From: Sphingomonas cavernae
GTDB taxonomy: Bacteria; Pseudomonadota; Alphaproteobacteria; Sphingomonadales; Sphingomonadaceae
Direction: 5' to 3'
DNA length: 64,000 nt
Assembly: GCF_003590775.1 (NCBI RefSeq)
Contig: NZ_QYUM01000002.1
Location: 1,426,001 to 1,490,000 of the forward strand
Shown here: positions 24,755-34,011 of the stretch, one piece after another
Layout: each line of letters begins with the position of its first letter
Position numbering within the stretch: the first letter of the stretch is position 1
Made by a program: the position numbers and the translations under genes
Notes under the pieces: generated by a model
Database searches by the model: none
The model's input: the letters and a program-made list of their open reading frames with translations, nothing else
Told to the model about the DNA's origin: nothing

Positions 24755-26065
24755 TCAGATCGCGGCCAACGCCTGATCGAAATCGGCAATCAGATCGTCG
24801 GCGTCTTCCACGCCGATCGAGATGCGGACCATATTGTCGCCGATCGCAAGCGCCTTCTTGCGCTCGTCGGGCACCGACAGGTGTGTCATCGCTGCGGGGT
24901 GGCTCGCCAGCGTCTCGGTGCCGCCAAGGCTGACCGCGAGCTTGGCGATCTTGAGCGCATCGAGGAACGCGAACGCCTCAGCTTCGCCGCCCTTGAGGTA
25001 AAGCGAGAAGGTCGAGCCCGCGCCGCTGCAGTGACGGTTGTAGATGTCGGCCTGCCGCTCGGTCTCGGGGAAACCGAGATAGACGACCTTCTCCACCTTC
25101 GGATGGTCCTTGAGCCAGGTGCAGATCTTCTCCGCATTTTGCCCGGCGCGTTCCATGCGCAACTCGAGCGTTTCGAGGCTGCGGAGCAGCATCCAGGCGC
25201 TGTGCGGGTCAAGGATCGTGCCGATCGTGTTGCGCATCGCGCGCACCATCGTCATGTGCGCCTTCGAACCCAGCGCGCCGCCCGCGACGAGGTCGCTGTG
25301 CCCGCCCGCATATTTGGTGAGCGAATAGACGACGATGTCGGCGCCGTGCTCGAGCGGATGCAGCCAGAGCGGGCCGAGAAAGGTGTTGTCGATCACGATC
25401 GGGGGCTTCTCACCCTCGAACATCGCGTCGCGCACCGCGCTCACTGCCTGCACGTCGACAAGGACGTTGGTCGGATTGGCGGGGCTTTCGAGATAGATCA
25501 TCGCGACATTGCCCTGCGCCTTGGCCTTTTCGACCACGGCCTCGATCTCTTTCTTCGTCGCGGCCGCGGGGAAATCGAGCCAGGTCACGCCGAACTTGCC
25601 GAGGATGCGGCCGATCAGCGTCTCGGTCGCGGCATAGAGCGGGGCCGAATGGACGATGACGTCGCCGGGCTTGACGAAGGTCAGCAGCACAGTCGCGATC
25701 GCGGACATGCCCGACGAGAAGGTCAGCGCCTCCTCGGCATCCTCCCAAACGCCCAGCCGGTCCTCGACGATCTCCTGATTGGGGCCGTTGAAGCGCGAAT
25801 AGACGAGGCCCTCGGCACCGCCGGGGCGCTTGCCCGTGACGCCTTCGAAGTGGCGCTTGCCCGCGGCCGCATTCTCGAAGACGAAGGTAGAGGTCAGGAA
25901 GATCGGCGGCTTCAGCGCGCCTTCGGAGAGCGCGGGGTCAAAGCCGTGACCCATCATCAGCGTCGAGGGCTTGAGCTTCTTGCCGTTTATTTCGATCACG
26001 TCGGGCTTGGGCCGGCGGCGGGGAGTCGTGCCGGTCAAGTCGGCTTCATCGGGCTTGTTGGGCAT
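24755..26065 (-). CDS. Cystathionine gamma-synthase family PLP enzyme
   Basis: A 436-residue Cys/Met-metabolism PLP enzyme. It has the SGMSAIATVLLTF cofactor-contacting loop, the conserved ESPANPTNVLVD segment, the IDNTFLGPLWLHPLEHGAD Asp and the VYSLTKYAGGHSDLVAG Lys. Such enzymes make or split cystathionine or methionine; which reaction is used cannot be read here. The 30-residue polar N-terminal extension is longer than in MetB. ATG at 26065. A 124-base gap upstream shows no riboswitch that I recognise. Confidence 0.85.
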   Translation of the reverse strand: MPNKPDEADLTGTTPRRRPKPDVIEINGKKLKPSTLMMGHGFDPALSEGALKPPIFLTSTFVFENAAAGKRHFEGVTGKRPGGAEGLVYSRFNGPNQEIVEDRLGVWEDAEEALTFSSGMSAIATVLLTFVKPGDVIVHSAPLYAATETLIGRILGKFGVTWLDFPAAATKKEIEAVVEKAKAQGNVAMIYLESPANPTNVLVDVQAVSAVRDAMFEGEKPPIVIDNTFLGPLWLHPLEHGADIVVYSLTKYAGGHSDLVAGGALGSKAHMTMVRAMRNTIGTILDPHSAWMLLRSLETLELRMERAGQNAEKICTWLKDHPKVEKVVYLGFPETERQADIYNRHCSGAGSTFSLYLKGGEAEAFAFLDALKIAKLAVSLGGTETLASHPAAMTHLSVPDERKKALAIGDNMVRISIGVEDADDLIADFDQALAAI

Positions 26066-26189
26066 GTAATAAACTTTCCGAAACGTGTAATATGACTACA
26101 TCATATCGAGACGCGCTCCGACAATCCATGCCACGACGACGAGAGATGCGAATTGCGCGATGACAACGCGCATATGGTCGGTTGTGCTG

Positions 26190-26864
26190 TCAGCCCGGCT
26201 TGCGCGCGAACCAGATCACGTGCCGCGCGCCCTTGCCGTTGGAGCGTGCGCGCACCGCGACTTCCTCGACCGCGAACCCGGCTCCGCCCAGCCGGCGCGC
26301 AAACGCATTGTCCGGCGCCGCGGACCAGATCGCCAGCACCCCCCCGGGCTTGAGCGCCTGCCTTGATGCGGCAAGCCCGCGCACCGAATAGAGCCCGTCA
26401 TTCCCCTCGCGCGTCAGGCCATCGGGTCCGTTGTCGACGTCGAGCAGGATCGCGTCATAGGACTGGCGCGCGTTCCCGATCACCGCCGCCACATCGCCCT
26501 GGAAAAGCCGCACGCGCGGATCGTCGAGGCACCCCGCCGCCAGCTCGGCCATCGGGCCGCGCGCCCAGTCGATGATCTCGGGCACCAGTTCTGCGACCAT
26601 TATCTCCGCGTCGCGGGGCAGCGCCGCCAATGCCGAGCGCAAGGTGAAGCCCATGCCATAGCCGCCGATCAGCAAATGCGGCGCCTTGCGTCCTTCCAGC
26701 CGTTCGCAGGTCATGACCGCCAGCGCCTCTTCGGACCCGCTCATCCGCGTGCTCATCAGCTCGTTGCGGTCGAGGACGATCATGAAATCCTTGCCGCGGC
26801 GAAACAGGCGCAGCTCATCGCCGCCGGGGATCCTGGCCGTGCCGATCAGTTCGCGCGGCGTCAT
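26190..26864 (-). CDS. Spermidine synthase-like protein
   Basis: A 224-residue protein with a Rossmann methyltransferase-like core: LLIGGYGMGFTLRSAL (about 64-79) and AELVPEIIDWA with the acidic residue, then LLDVDNGPDGLTREGNDGLY. This is the spermidine/spermine synthase-like domain. The segment that binds the amine donor is not obvious, so it may be another SAM-using enzyme. The ATG overlaps the pgeF stop (ATGA), in a cluster with midA and lgt. Confidence 0.7.
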   Translation of the reverse strand: MTPRELIGTARIPGGDELRLFRRGKDFMIVLDRNELMSTRMSGSEEALAVMTCERLEGRKAPHLLIGGYGMGFTLRSALAALPRDAEIMVAELVPEIIDWARGPMAELAAGCLDDPRVRLFQGDVAAVIGNARQSYDAILLDVDNGPDGLTREGNDGLYSVRGLAASRQALKPGGVLAIWSAAPDNAFARRLGGAGFAVEEVAVRARSNGKGARHVIWFARKPG

Positions 26865-27640
26865 TGCCCGCTCGCTCCCGCCAGTCCGATCAGCGAGATC
26901 TGACGGCCATAGCCGGGCTCGTCACGGTGGCACGCTCGCCGATAGCTGAAGAAACGCTCCTCTTGCGTATAGGTGTCGAGCCCCAGCGCCTCGACGCGCC
27001 CGATCCCCGCTGCGGCCAGCCGCGCGGCGACATAGGCCTCGATGTCGAATTGCTGGTGCCCAGGCCGGCTCGCGCTGAAGAAGCGCTCATTCTCGGGATC
27101 GACCGCGGCGAAGGTCCAGAAGAAATCGTCGCTCACCTCATAGGATGCGCGCGCGATGCACGGCCCGATTGCGGCGGTGATCCGCGCGCGATCGGCGCCC
27201 AGCGCCTCCATCGCCGCCACCGTATTGTCAGTGACGCCCTTGATCGCGCCCTTCCACCCGGCATGCGCCGCGCCCACGACGCCGGCTTCGGCATCGGCGA
27301 AAAGCACGGGCACGCAGTCTGCGGTCAATATGCCCAGCAGCAGCCCGGGCCGGTCGGTGACCAGCGCGTCGGCCTGCGGGCGCTGATCCTCGGCGAAGGG
27401 CGCCGTGACTGTCTCCACATCAGGGCTGTGGACCTGGAAGACCGTGACGAGCGTCGCCTGCGGAAGCACCGCGTCGGCGGCGCGGCAGCGGTTCTCCAGG
27501 ATCGCCTCGCGGTCGTCGGTGCTGCCAAGCCCGACATTGAGCCCGGCATGCAATCCCGTCGAAACACCGCCGCGCCGGCCCAGAAAGCCGTGCGGAACGC
27601 CGCCAAGACTGGTGGCGCGGATCACTTCGACGTCGGTCAC
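26861..27640 (-). CDS. pgeF: Peptidoglycan editing factor PgeF (YfiH family)
   Basis: 259 residues from a GTG at 27640, one base after the midA stop. The longer upstream reading would overlap midA by more than 100 bases and is not credible. It has the family features LTADCVPVLFADA, the GAAHAGWKGA His and AAIGPCIARASYEV. PgeF corrects wrong amino acids in peptidoglycan precursors, and related proteins have multicopper-like metal sites. Its position between lgt, midA and the SpeE-like gene suggests one transcript. Confidence 0.87.
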   Translation of the reverse strand: MTDVEVIRATSLGGVPHGFLGRRGGVSTGLHAGLNVGLGSTDDREAILENRCRAADAVLPQATLVTVFQVHSPDVETVTAPFAEDQRPQADALVTDRPGLLLGILTADCVPVLFADAEAGVVGAAHAGWKGAIKGVTDNTVAAMEALGADRARITAAIGPCIARASYEVSDDFFWTFAAVDPENERFFSASRPGHQQFDIEAYVAARLAAAGIGRVEALGLDTYTQEERFFSYRRACHRDEPGYGRQISLIGLAGASGQ

Positions 27641-27641
27641 T

Positions 27642-28691
27642 TCAGAATCCTTCGGGTTCGGGCCAGTCGGGCGCGACGAACGCCAGTGTTTTGAACAATT
27701 GCCCCATTTGCGCGGGATTGGCCAGCCGGTCGCGCGCGGTCGCGATCTCAACGGCGCGCTCGGGCGCTGCCTTTATGAGCGCCGCCGCGCGCGCCGCCAG
27801 CCCTAGTCCGCGCAGCCAGTCGCCCTGCGGCGCGGGGCCGAAGACGCGCAGGCCCGCGCCCCGGCCCTCCTCGGCCAGTGCGGCGAAATCTACATGCGCG
27901 GTCAGGTCGCGCTCGCCCGGATCGGCGAAGGGGTCGGCATATTCATGGGCTTTCACCGCCTGCAGCGTCTCGCCGATCGCAGGCCCTGAATAGCCATAGT
28001 CGATCAGGATCGCGGCACCCCCCTGATCCGCGATCCGCGCAGCGAGGTCGGCGGCGATCGCGGTCGATGCGGGCGAGGATTCGCAGATCGACCCTTCGGG
28101 CGCGCCCCACAGCGCTTCCGGCACCGCTGCGTCCATGGGAAGCGGCCCGGGCACGGCGACGAAATGTTCGCCCTCGTTCACCACGACCCGTTCGCGCCAG
28201 CCCTCGCCGGTCGCGACGAGCTGGCGCACGGGCAGCGCGTCGAAAAACTCGTTGGCGACGATCAGCAGCGGGCCGCTGTCGGGCAATGTGTCTATCGAAT
28301 CGTGCCAGCGCGCGTGCGCGACGCGTTCCGCCTGCGCCGCGCGCAGGACCGGGCTGGTTTCGATGAAATGCACCGGGGGTTCGAGATGCACCGCGCGCAT
28401 CGCGCGCATCGCGTCGGCGGCGAGCGTCCCGCGCCCCGGCCCCAGCTCCACATAATGCGCTGTATGCGGTGATCCCGCGCGCAGCCACAGATCGGCAAGC
28501 CACAGCCCGACGAGCTCGCCGAACATCTGGCTGATCTCGGGCGCGGTGGTGAAGTCGCCCGCCGCGCCCAGCGGATCGCGCGCCGCGTAATAATGCGCAT
28601 TCGCCTGCGCCATGAAATGCGCGACCGGCATCGGCCCGCCATGGTCGATGGCGCGCGCCAGTTTGGCGGCGAGGGGCGCATTGAGAGTCAT
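27642..28691 (-). CDS. SAM-dependent methyltransferase, MidA/NDUFAF7 family
   Basis: 349 residues. N-terminal ISQMFGELVGLWLADLW and YVELGPGRGTLAADAMRAM (SAM motif I, about 81-99), then LIVANEFFDALPVRQL, are characteristic of the MidA/NDUFAF7 family. NDUFAF7 methylates an Arg of a complex I subunit in mitochondria; a similar role is plausible here but not shown. It lies between lgt and pgeF, with a palindromic repeat separating it from lgt. Confidence 0.83.
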   Translation of the reverse strand: MTLNAPLAAKLARAIDHGGPMPVAHFMAQANAHYYAARDPLGAAGDFTTAPEISQMFGELVGLWLADLWLRAGSPHTAHYVELGPGRGTLAADAMRAMRAVHLEPPVHFIETSPVLRAAQAERVAHARWHDSIDTLPDSGPLLIVANEFFDALPVRQLVATGEGWRERVVVNEGEHFVAVPGPLPMDAAVPEALWGAPEGSICESSPASTAIAADLAARIADQGGAAILIDYGYSGPAIGETLQAVKAHEYADPFADPGERDLTAHVDFAALAEEGRGAGLRVFGPAPQGDWLRGLGLAARAAALIKAAPERAVEIATARDRLANPAQMGQLFKTLAFVAPDWPEPEGF

Positions 28692-28706
28692 ATGCCGATC
28701 CTAGAA

Positions 28707-28817
28707 CCGTTCGTGTCGAGTAGGGATCGAGCGAAGCCGAGAGCCCGTATCGAGACATCCGCACTGATCCCTCGATATGCCATCTCGACGAGCTCGATGG
28801 CTACTCGGGACGAACGG
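28707..28817. repeat. Palindromic intergenic repeat, type 3
   Basis: The arms are CCGTTCGTGTCGAGTAG (28707-28723) and CTACTCGGGACGAACGG (28801-28817), pairing at 15 of 17 bases. Smaller dyads lie between them. It lies between lgt and the midA gene, so it may fold within a shared transcript. Its arm sequence is unlike the type 1 and type 2 elements. Confidence 0.7.
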
Positions 28818-28836
28818 AGTGATGGGAAGGGGCTGC

Positions 28837-29706
28837 TCAGGCGACGCTCTGTCCTCCCGCAACGGGCTCGACGCGCTGGCGGCGTTTCCTTGCGGTGGCG
28901 ATCAGGTAGATGCCGCCGACGATCATCGGAACCGTAAGCCATTGGCCCATGCTCAGCCCCGTACGCTCCGCGAATTCGAGCAGTTGCGCGTCGGGCTGGC
29001 GAAAGAACTCCACTACAAAGCGCGACAGGCCGTAACCGAGCAGGAAGGTGCCGACGAGTTTGCCCGGTTCGTAGCGCGCCTGCGTCTTCCAGAACATGAA
29101 CCACAGCACCGCGAACAGCACGATGCCCTCGAGCCCCGCTTCGTAGAGCTGGCTCGGATGCCGTGCTTCATTATCGCCCGAACCGGGAAAGATGATCGCC
29201 CAGGGCACATCTGTCGTGCGCCCCCAAAGCTCGCCGTTCACGAAATTGGCGAGGCGGCCGAAAAGCAGCCCGAAGGGCACGCAGCATGCGATATAGTCGT
29301 GGATCCTCAGCCAGTTGAGCCCGTTCTTGCGCGCCAGGTAGAGGATCGCGAGCGATACGCCGATGGTGCCGCCATGGAAGGACATGCCGCCTTCCCACAG
29401 CTTGAGCACGTCGAGCGGATTGCTGAGGATCGCGGGCTGGTAGAAGAGCACATAGGCGATGCGGCCGCCAAGAATGATGCCCAGCGTGGCGTAGAAGACC
29501 ATGTCGTCTGCGTGCCGCCGCGCCATCGGCGCGCCGGGCTGCGCGATCAGCTTGAGCAGATACCACCAGCCGAGAATGATTCCCGTGATATAGGCCAGCG
29601 AATACCAGCGGATCTTGAAGAAACCGAGGTCGAGCGCGATTGGCGAAAGCCCGAGGCTGTCGAAATGCGTGTATGCCGTAGCGGCAGCCGAAAAGGTGAG
29701 AAACAA
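28837..29706 (-). CDS. lgt: Prolipoprotein diacylglyceryl transferase
   Basis: A 289-residue integral membrane enzyme with about seven helices. The Lgt signature [13 protein letters not shown] (150-162) and the essential HGG (111-113) in [10 protein letters not shown] are both present. It attaches diacylglycerol to the lipobox Cys of preprolipoproteins, so it serves the lipoprotein genes in this window. It is the first gene of the lgt-midA-pgeF-speE-like run and is divergent from the acyl-CoA ligase, with 71 bases for both promoters. Confidence 0.94.
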   Translation of the reverse strand: MFLTFSAAATAYTHFDSLGLSPIALDLGFFKIRWYSLAYITGIILGWWYLLKLIAQPGAPMARRHADDMVFYATLGIILGGRIAYVLFYQPAILSNPLDVLKLWEGGMSFHGGTIGVSLAILYLARKNGLNWLRIHDYIACCVPFGLLFGRLANFVNGELWGRTTDVPWAIIFPGSGDNEARHPSQLYEAGLEGIVLFAVLWFMFWKTQARYEPGKLVGTFLLGYGLSRFVVEFFRQPDAQLLEFAERTGLSMGQWLTVPMIVGGIYLIATARKRRQRVEPVAGGQSVA

Positions 29707-29777
29707 GCTCTTTACCCCTGATGATTTGGGCCTTCATATAGGCGGAAACAGACAAGACCAAGAGAGGAGAGCATCTC

Positions 29778-31487
29778 ATGCCGAGCGCACTCGATCGGCG
29801 TATCGACGAGGCGATCGCGAAGGTCACGGGTTCCGGCGGACCGCTGCCCGTGACGATGATCGAACGCTATGGCGTCGAGCTTCCGATGATCGCCGCCGCG
29901 CCGCCCGCGCTCTCTTATTATTTCGCGCATTTCTGCGCGCAGCACGGCGATGCGACCTTCCTCGTCTCGGGCGACGAGCGTCTGAGCTTCGCCCAGACCT
30001 ACGCCGCCGCGAAGCAGGTCGCCGCCGCGCTGATCGACGGATATGGCCTCAAGCGTGGCGATCGCGTCAGCATCGCGATGCGCAATGCGCCTGCCTGGAT
30101 CGTCACCTATATGGGCGTGCTGATGGCGGGTGGAGTCGCGACGCTGCTCAACGGCTGGTGGCAGGGCAATGAGCTGGTCGACGGCATTCGCGACACGGGC
30201 ACGCAGCTCGTCATTGCCGACGCCGCGCGTGTGCAGCGCCTGGCCGAGCATCCCGAACATGGCGCCGCCGTCGTGGGACTCGACGTCGGGCTGCCCATCG
30301 GACAGGCCATCGCGCCGATCGTCGCCAGGGGCGGCAGCGACCAGACCGCGTTGCCCCAGCTCACCGGAGACGATCTCGCGACGATCCTTTTCACCTCGGG
30401 CTCGACGGGTCAGTCCAAGGGCGCCTATTCGGACCACCGCGGCGTCGTGCAGGGCATTTTCAGCTATCTCGCCAACACGCTCGCGATGCTCGATCTCGCG
30501 ACGCAGGACGGCAACGCGCCGACGGTCCAGCCCTGCACCTTGCTCAACGTGCCACTGTTTCACGTCACCGCCGAAATCCCCGTGATGCTCCAGAGCTTCG
30601 CGATGGGACGCAAGCTCGTGCTCATGCCCAAATGGGATGCCGAAGAAGCGATGCGGCTGATGGAACGTGAAAAGGCGACCTATTTCGTCGGCGTGCCGCT
30701 GATGAGCTACGAGATCATGACCCATCCCAACAGGCACAAATATGATCTCTCGACCGTCGCGCATTTTGCGGCGGGCGGCGCGCCGCGTCCGCCCGAACAT
30801 GTGAAGCGCCTCAATGACGAGATGGGCGGGGGCAAGCCGATCCTGGGCTACGGCCTCACCGAAACCAACGCGGTGGGCTGCGGTAATCTGAACGAAAATT
30901 ACCTCGCCAAGCCCAACAGCACCGGCCCCGCGTCGAAGCCGCTGGTTGATCTCGCGATCCTCGACGACGCGGGCCGGCCGGTGCCGCAAGGCGAGCGCGG
31001 CGAGGTTTCGATCCGCACGATCTGCAACTTCCTCGGCTACTGGAACAACGAGGAAGCGACGCGCGCGGCGATGACCAGCGACGGCTATTTCCGCACCGGC
31101 GACATCGGCTATCTCGACGCGGACGGCTATCTCTTCATTGTCGACCGCAAAAAGGACATCATCATCCGCGGCGGCGAGAATATCTCGTGCGTCGAGGTCG
31201 AGGCCGCGATCTACGAGCATCCGGCGGTCGCCGAAAGTGCGGTGTTCGGGCTTGCCGACGATCGTTTCGGCGAGGTGCCCGGTGCGGTCGTCCATCTCCA
31301 CAAGGGCGAGACGCTCGAGATCGCGCAGTTGCTCGAATTCCTCGGCGAACGCCTCGCGGCCTTCAAGCTGCCCTGCCGCGTCTGGTTCGTCGCCGAGCCA
31401 CTACCTCGGCTCGGCACCGAAAAGATCGACAAGGTGTCGCTCCGCGCCAAATATCGCGCGCTCGCACAGTTCGAGGCGGTGGAATAG
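29778..31487 (+). CDS. Acyl-CoA synthetase (AMP-dependent ligase)
   Basis: A 569-residue ANL-superfamily adenylating enzyme. The P-loop motif FTSGSTGQSKG (about 211-221), the YGLTETNA motif (about 357-364) and the hinge RTGDIGYLDADGYLFIVDRK are all clear, with the C-terminal adenylation Lys in KIDKVSLR. It activates a carboxylic acid to acyl-AMP, then to acyl-CoA; the sequence does not say which acid. AGAGAGGAGAG before the ATG at 29778 is a strong ribosome site. Divergent from lgt; followed by a perfect long palindrome. Confidence 0.9.
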   Translation: MPSALDRRIDEAIAKVTGSGGPLPVTMIERYGVELPMIAAAPPALSYYFAHFCAQHGDATFLVSGDERLSFAQTYAAAKQVAAALIDGYGLKRGDRVSIAMRNAPAWIVTYMGVLMAGGVATLLNGWWQGNELVDGIRDTGTQLVIADAARVQRLAEHPEHGAAVVGLDVGLPIGQAIAPIVARGGSDQTALPQLTGDDLATILFTSGSTGQSKGAYSDHRGVVQGIFSYLANTLAMLDLATQDGNAPTVQPCTLLNVPLFHVTAEIPVMLQSFAMGRKLVLMPKWDAEEAMRLMEREKATYFVGVPLMSYEIMTHPNRHKYDLSTVAHFAAGGAPRPPEHVKRLNDEMGGGKPILGYGLTETNAVGCGNLNENYLAKPNSTGPASKPLVDLAILDDAGRPVPQGERGEVSIRTICNFLGYWNNEEATRAAMTSDGYFRTGDIGYLDADGYLFIVDRKKDIIIRGGENISCVEVEAAIYEHPAVAESAVFGLADDRFGEVPGAVVHLHKGETLEIAQLLEFLGERLAAFKLPCRVWFVAEPLPRLGTEKIDKVSLRAKYRALAQFEAVE

Positions 31488-31494
31488 CCGCCAC

Positions 31495-31573
31495 GTACCC
31501 CGGCGAAGGCCGGGGTCCAGAGCGGCAGGCCGCAATGTGCGGGGCTACTGGACCCCGGCCTTCGCCGGGGTAC
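31495..31573. repeat. Perfect 26-base inverted repeat, type 4
   Basis: The arms at 31495-31520 and 31548-31573 are exactly complementary over 26 bases and begin GTACCCCGGC and end GGGGTAC, with a 27-base loop. It sits after the ligase stop and before the molybdopterin oxidoreductase gene. Such a hairpin is strong enough to end transcription, although there is no U tract. Confidence 0.8.
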
Positions 31574-31637
31574 TCGCCGCTCGATATGATGCGCGTGCCC
31601 CCTTCCCCAAGCTTCACTCGCAACCTATCACGCACAC

Positions 31638-33902
31638 ATGGCGCTATGGGATGAGCTGAAGGCACGCGGCGGGGGGCTCAGTCGCAGGCAGATTCTGGTG
31701 GGTGGCGGCGTCGGCATCGGGCTGGTCGTCGGCTGGGCGGTGTGGCCGCGCGCCTATGCGCCCAACCTTGTCGCCAATCCCGCCGAGACGATCTTCAACG
31801 CCTTTCTCAAGATCGCCGCCGATGGCCGCGTCACCGTCGCGGTGCCACAGGGCGAATTCGGGCAGGGCAGCTACACCGCGCTCCCCCAGATCCTCGCCGA
31901 TGAACTTGGCGCAGACTGGCGGACGATCGCGGTCGAGGCCGCGCCGATCAGCCCCGTCTATGCCAACCGCCTGCTCGCAGGCGATGCGGTCGAGGGGCAG
32001 GCCGAGGGGCTGCTTTCGGGGATTTCGCGCTGGGCTGTGCAGGAATTCGCGACGCGCGAGTCGCTGATGGTGACGGGCTTTTCGAGCTCGATCCGCGCCT
32101 TCGAAAAGCCGCTGCGCGAGGCGGGCGCTGCGGCGCGCGTGCTGCTGTGCAAGGCGGCCGCACGGCGTTGGGACGCCGACTGGCTCGCGTGTGACACCGC
32201 CGAGGGCTTCGTCGTGCGTGGCGAGGAGCGGCTCCGCTTCGGCGAACTCACGCAGGAGGCGCTCGACTTCAAAATTCCCGACCCCGTGCCCTTGCGCACG
32301 GGACGGGAGAACCGTCTGGTCGCACGATCGCTGCCGCGGCTCGACCTGCCCGCCAAGATCGACGGCACTGCGACCTTCGCGGCGGATGTCCGCCTGCCCG
32401 ACATGGCCTATGCAGCGATCCGGCAGGGGCCGCTCGGCGAAGCGCGGCTGATCGGATATGATCGCAAGGCCGCCGACGCCCAGCCCGGGGTGCTCGGCGT
32501 GGTCGATACCCCGCACTGGGTCGCCGCGATCGCGACCAACTGGTGGGCCGCCAACCGGGCGCTCGACGAGATGAAGCCGCGCTTCGCGGTCGGCGGCGCT
32601 CGCGCCTCGACCGCGCGGATCACCGAGACGTTGCAGAAAGCGATGGACGGCGATGGCGTCCGCATTACGAAGCAGGGCGATCTGGCGGCGGTCTACCGCG
32701 GCCAGACGATCCACACCGCCGATTATTCGGTGGGACTGGCGGCGCACGCGCCGATGGAAACGATGACGGCGACCGCGCGGCTCAAGCGCGGCGCGCTCGA
32801 ACTGTGGATCGCGACACAGACCCCCGCGCTGGCGCGTGCAGAGGCTGCGCGAGCGCTGGGCATGGATGAGAACGACGTCGTCATCCATCCGGTGTTGGGT
32901 GGCGGCGCTTTCGGGCATCGGCTTGAGAACGAAATTGCGGGGCAGGTTGCAATCCTTGCCGCCAGGATGAGCCGGCCCGTCCAGCTCACCTGGTCGCGCG
33001 CGGAGGATCTGACGCACGATCGCTTCCGCCCGCCCGCCTTTGCGCGGATGAGCGCAAAGTTCGGGCCGACCGGGCTGATCGAGGGCTGGCTCGCCAAGAT
33101 CGCTGCGCCCTCGACCGCGGTCGAGCAGGCGCGCCGGATGTTCGCGGGGCACGGCACGGCGCGCACATTCCTTCCCGATCCGGCTTCGGCGGATCCTCAT
33201 GCGGTCGCAGGCGCGCTGCCGCCCTATGGCATTCCGGCCTTCGCCGTCGACCACCATCCCGCCGAGATCGGCGTGCCGACGGGCTATTGGCGTTCGGGGG
33301 CGCATAGCTACACCGCCTTCTTCACCGAATGTTTCATCGATGAGCTTGCGCTGATGTCGGGGATCGAGCCGCTGTCGTTCCGGATGCAGCTTCTGGGCAG
33401 CAATCCGCGCCTTGCGCACTGTCTCGCGACCGTCGCCGCGCTCGCCGGCTGGCAGGGCGGCGTGCAGGGAAGCGGTCAGGGCATTGCGTGCCATTCGATG
33501 GCGGACAGCCATGTCGCGCTGGTCGCCGAGGCCCATGTTGACGGCAGCCAGAAAGTGGTTGTGGACCGCGTGACTGCGGTCGTCGATTGCGGGCGCGTCA
33601 TCAATCCCGATCTCGTGCGCCAGCAGATCGAGGGCGGCATCCTGTTCGGCATAGCCGCGGCGACGGGCGCGGCCATCGACATCAAGGATGGCATGGTCGT
33701 GCCGCGCAACTTCGCGCAGCTCGAATTTCCGGTGCTTGCCAATTCGCCGCAGATCGGGATCGAGCTGGTCCGAAGTCAGGCGCCGTCTGGCGGGGTCAGC
33801 GAGATCGCGGTGCCGCCGATCGCGCCCGCGGTCGCCAACGCGATCGCTGCCGCCAATGGCCAGCGCCTGCGCTCGCTGCCGCTCGTGCCGGGCGCCGTGT
33901 GA
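31638..33902 (+). CDS. Molybdopterin-binding oxidoreductase subunit, isoquinoline type
   Basis: A 754-residue xanthine-dehydrogenase family large subunit. Twin-arginine signal SRRQILVG (about 15-22) plus a hydrophobic stretch indicates Tat export. Cofactor-contact motifs include VLGGGAFGHRLENEIAGQV and IACHSMADSHVALVAEA, and the catalytic Glu lies in GGVSEIAVPPIAPA. This matches the IorB-type branch, which hydroxylates N-heterocycles or aldehydes. Its usual [2Fe-2S] partner (IorA type) is not adjacent. The neighbours are an acyl-CoA ligase and ferrochelatase. Confidence 0.85.
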   Translation: MALWDELKARGGGLSRRQILVGGGVGIGLVVGWAVWPRAYAPNLVANPAETIFNAFLKIAADGRVTVAVPQGEFGQGSYTALPQILADELGADWRTIAVEAAPISPVYANRLLAGDAVEGQAEGLLSGISRWAVQEFATRESLMVTGFSSSIRAFEKPLREAGAAARVLLCKAAARRWDADWLACDTAEGFVVRGEERLRFGELTQEALDFKIPDPVPLRTGRENRLVARSLPRLDLPAKIDGTATFAADVRLPDMAYAAIRQGPLGEARLIGYDRKAADAQPGVLGVVDTPHWVAAIATNWWAANRALDEMKPRFAVGGARASTARITETLQKAMDGDGVRITKQGDLAAVYRGQTIHTADYSVGLAAHAPMETMTATARLKRGALELWIATQTPALARAEAARALGMDENDVVIHPVLGGGAFGHRLENEIAGQVAILAARMSRPVQLTWSRAEDLTHDRFRPPAFARMSAKFGPTGLIEGWLAKIAAPSTAVEQARRMFAGHGTARTFLPDPASADPHAVAGALPPYGIPAFAVDHHPAEIGVPTGYWRSGAHSYTAFFTECFIDELALMSGIEPLSFRMQLLGSNPRLAHCLATVAALAGWQGGVQGSGQGIACHSMADSHVALVAEAHVDGSQKVVVDRVTAVVDCGRVINPDLVRQQIEGGILFGIAAATGAAIDIKDGMVVPRNFAQLEFPVLANSPQIGIELVRSQAPSGGVSEIAVPPIAPAVANAIAAANGQRLRSLPLVPGAV

Positions 33903-33927
33903 TGGTCATTTGCGCTTTCATTTCCAC

Positions 33928-33993
33928 TGAGCTTGTCGAAGCCCCTTTTTTTCGGCCTCTCGCTCAAGGCAGGAATGGGCTTCGACAAGCTCA
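33928..33993. repeat. Palindromic intergenic repeat, type 5
   Basis: Perfect arms of 17 bases: TGAGCTTGTCGAAGCCC (33928-33944) and GGGCTTCGACAAGCTCA (33977-33993). A TTTTTTT run (about 33946-33952) directly follows the left arm. It lies between the oxidoreductase gene and ferrochelatase. The AGCTTGTCGAAG core is a recurring intergenic repeat motif in alphaproteobacteria. Confidence 0.75.
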
Positions 33994-34011
33994 GCCCGAA
34001 CGGGATTGTCC

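Noticed and set aside
26066-26189. A SAM riboswitch before the Cys/Met PLP gene
   Set aside because: I looked for SAM-II-like conserved blocks on the minus strand and saw none.
29712-31301. A 529-residue minus-strand frame over the acyl-CoA ligase
   Set aside because: Antisense shadow of a clear ANL enzyme.
31644-33536. A 630-residue open frame on the minus strand under the molybdopterin oxidoreductase gene
   Set aside because: It is the long antisense shadow of a GC-rich gene. Its composition is Arg/Gly/His/Asp-rich with no recognisable domain, and the plus-strand frame has clear motifs.
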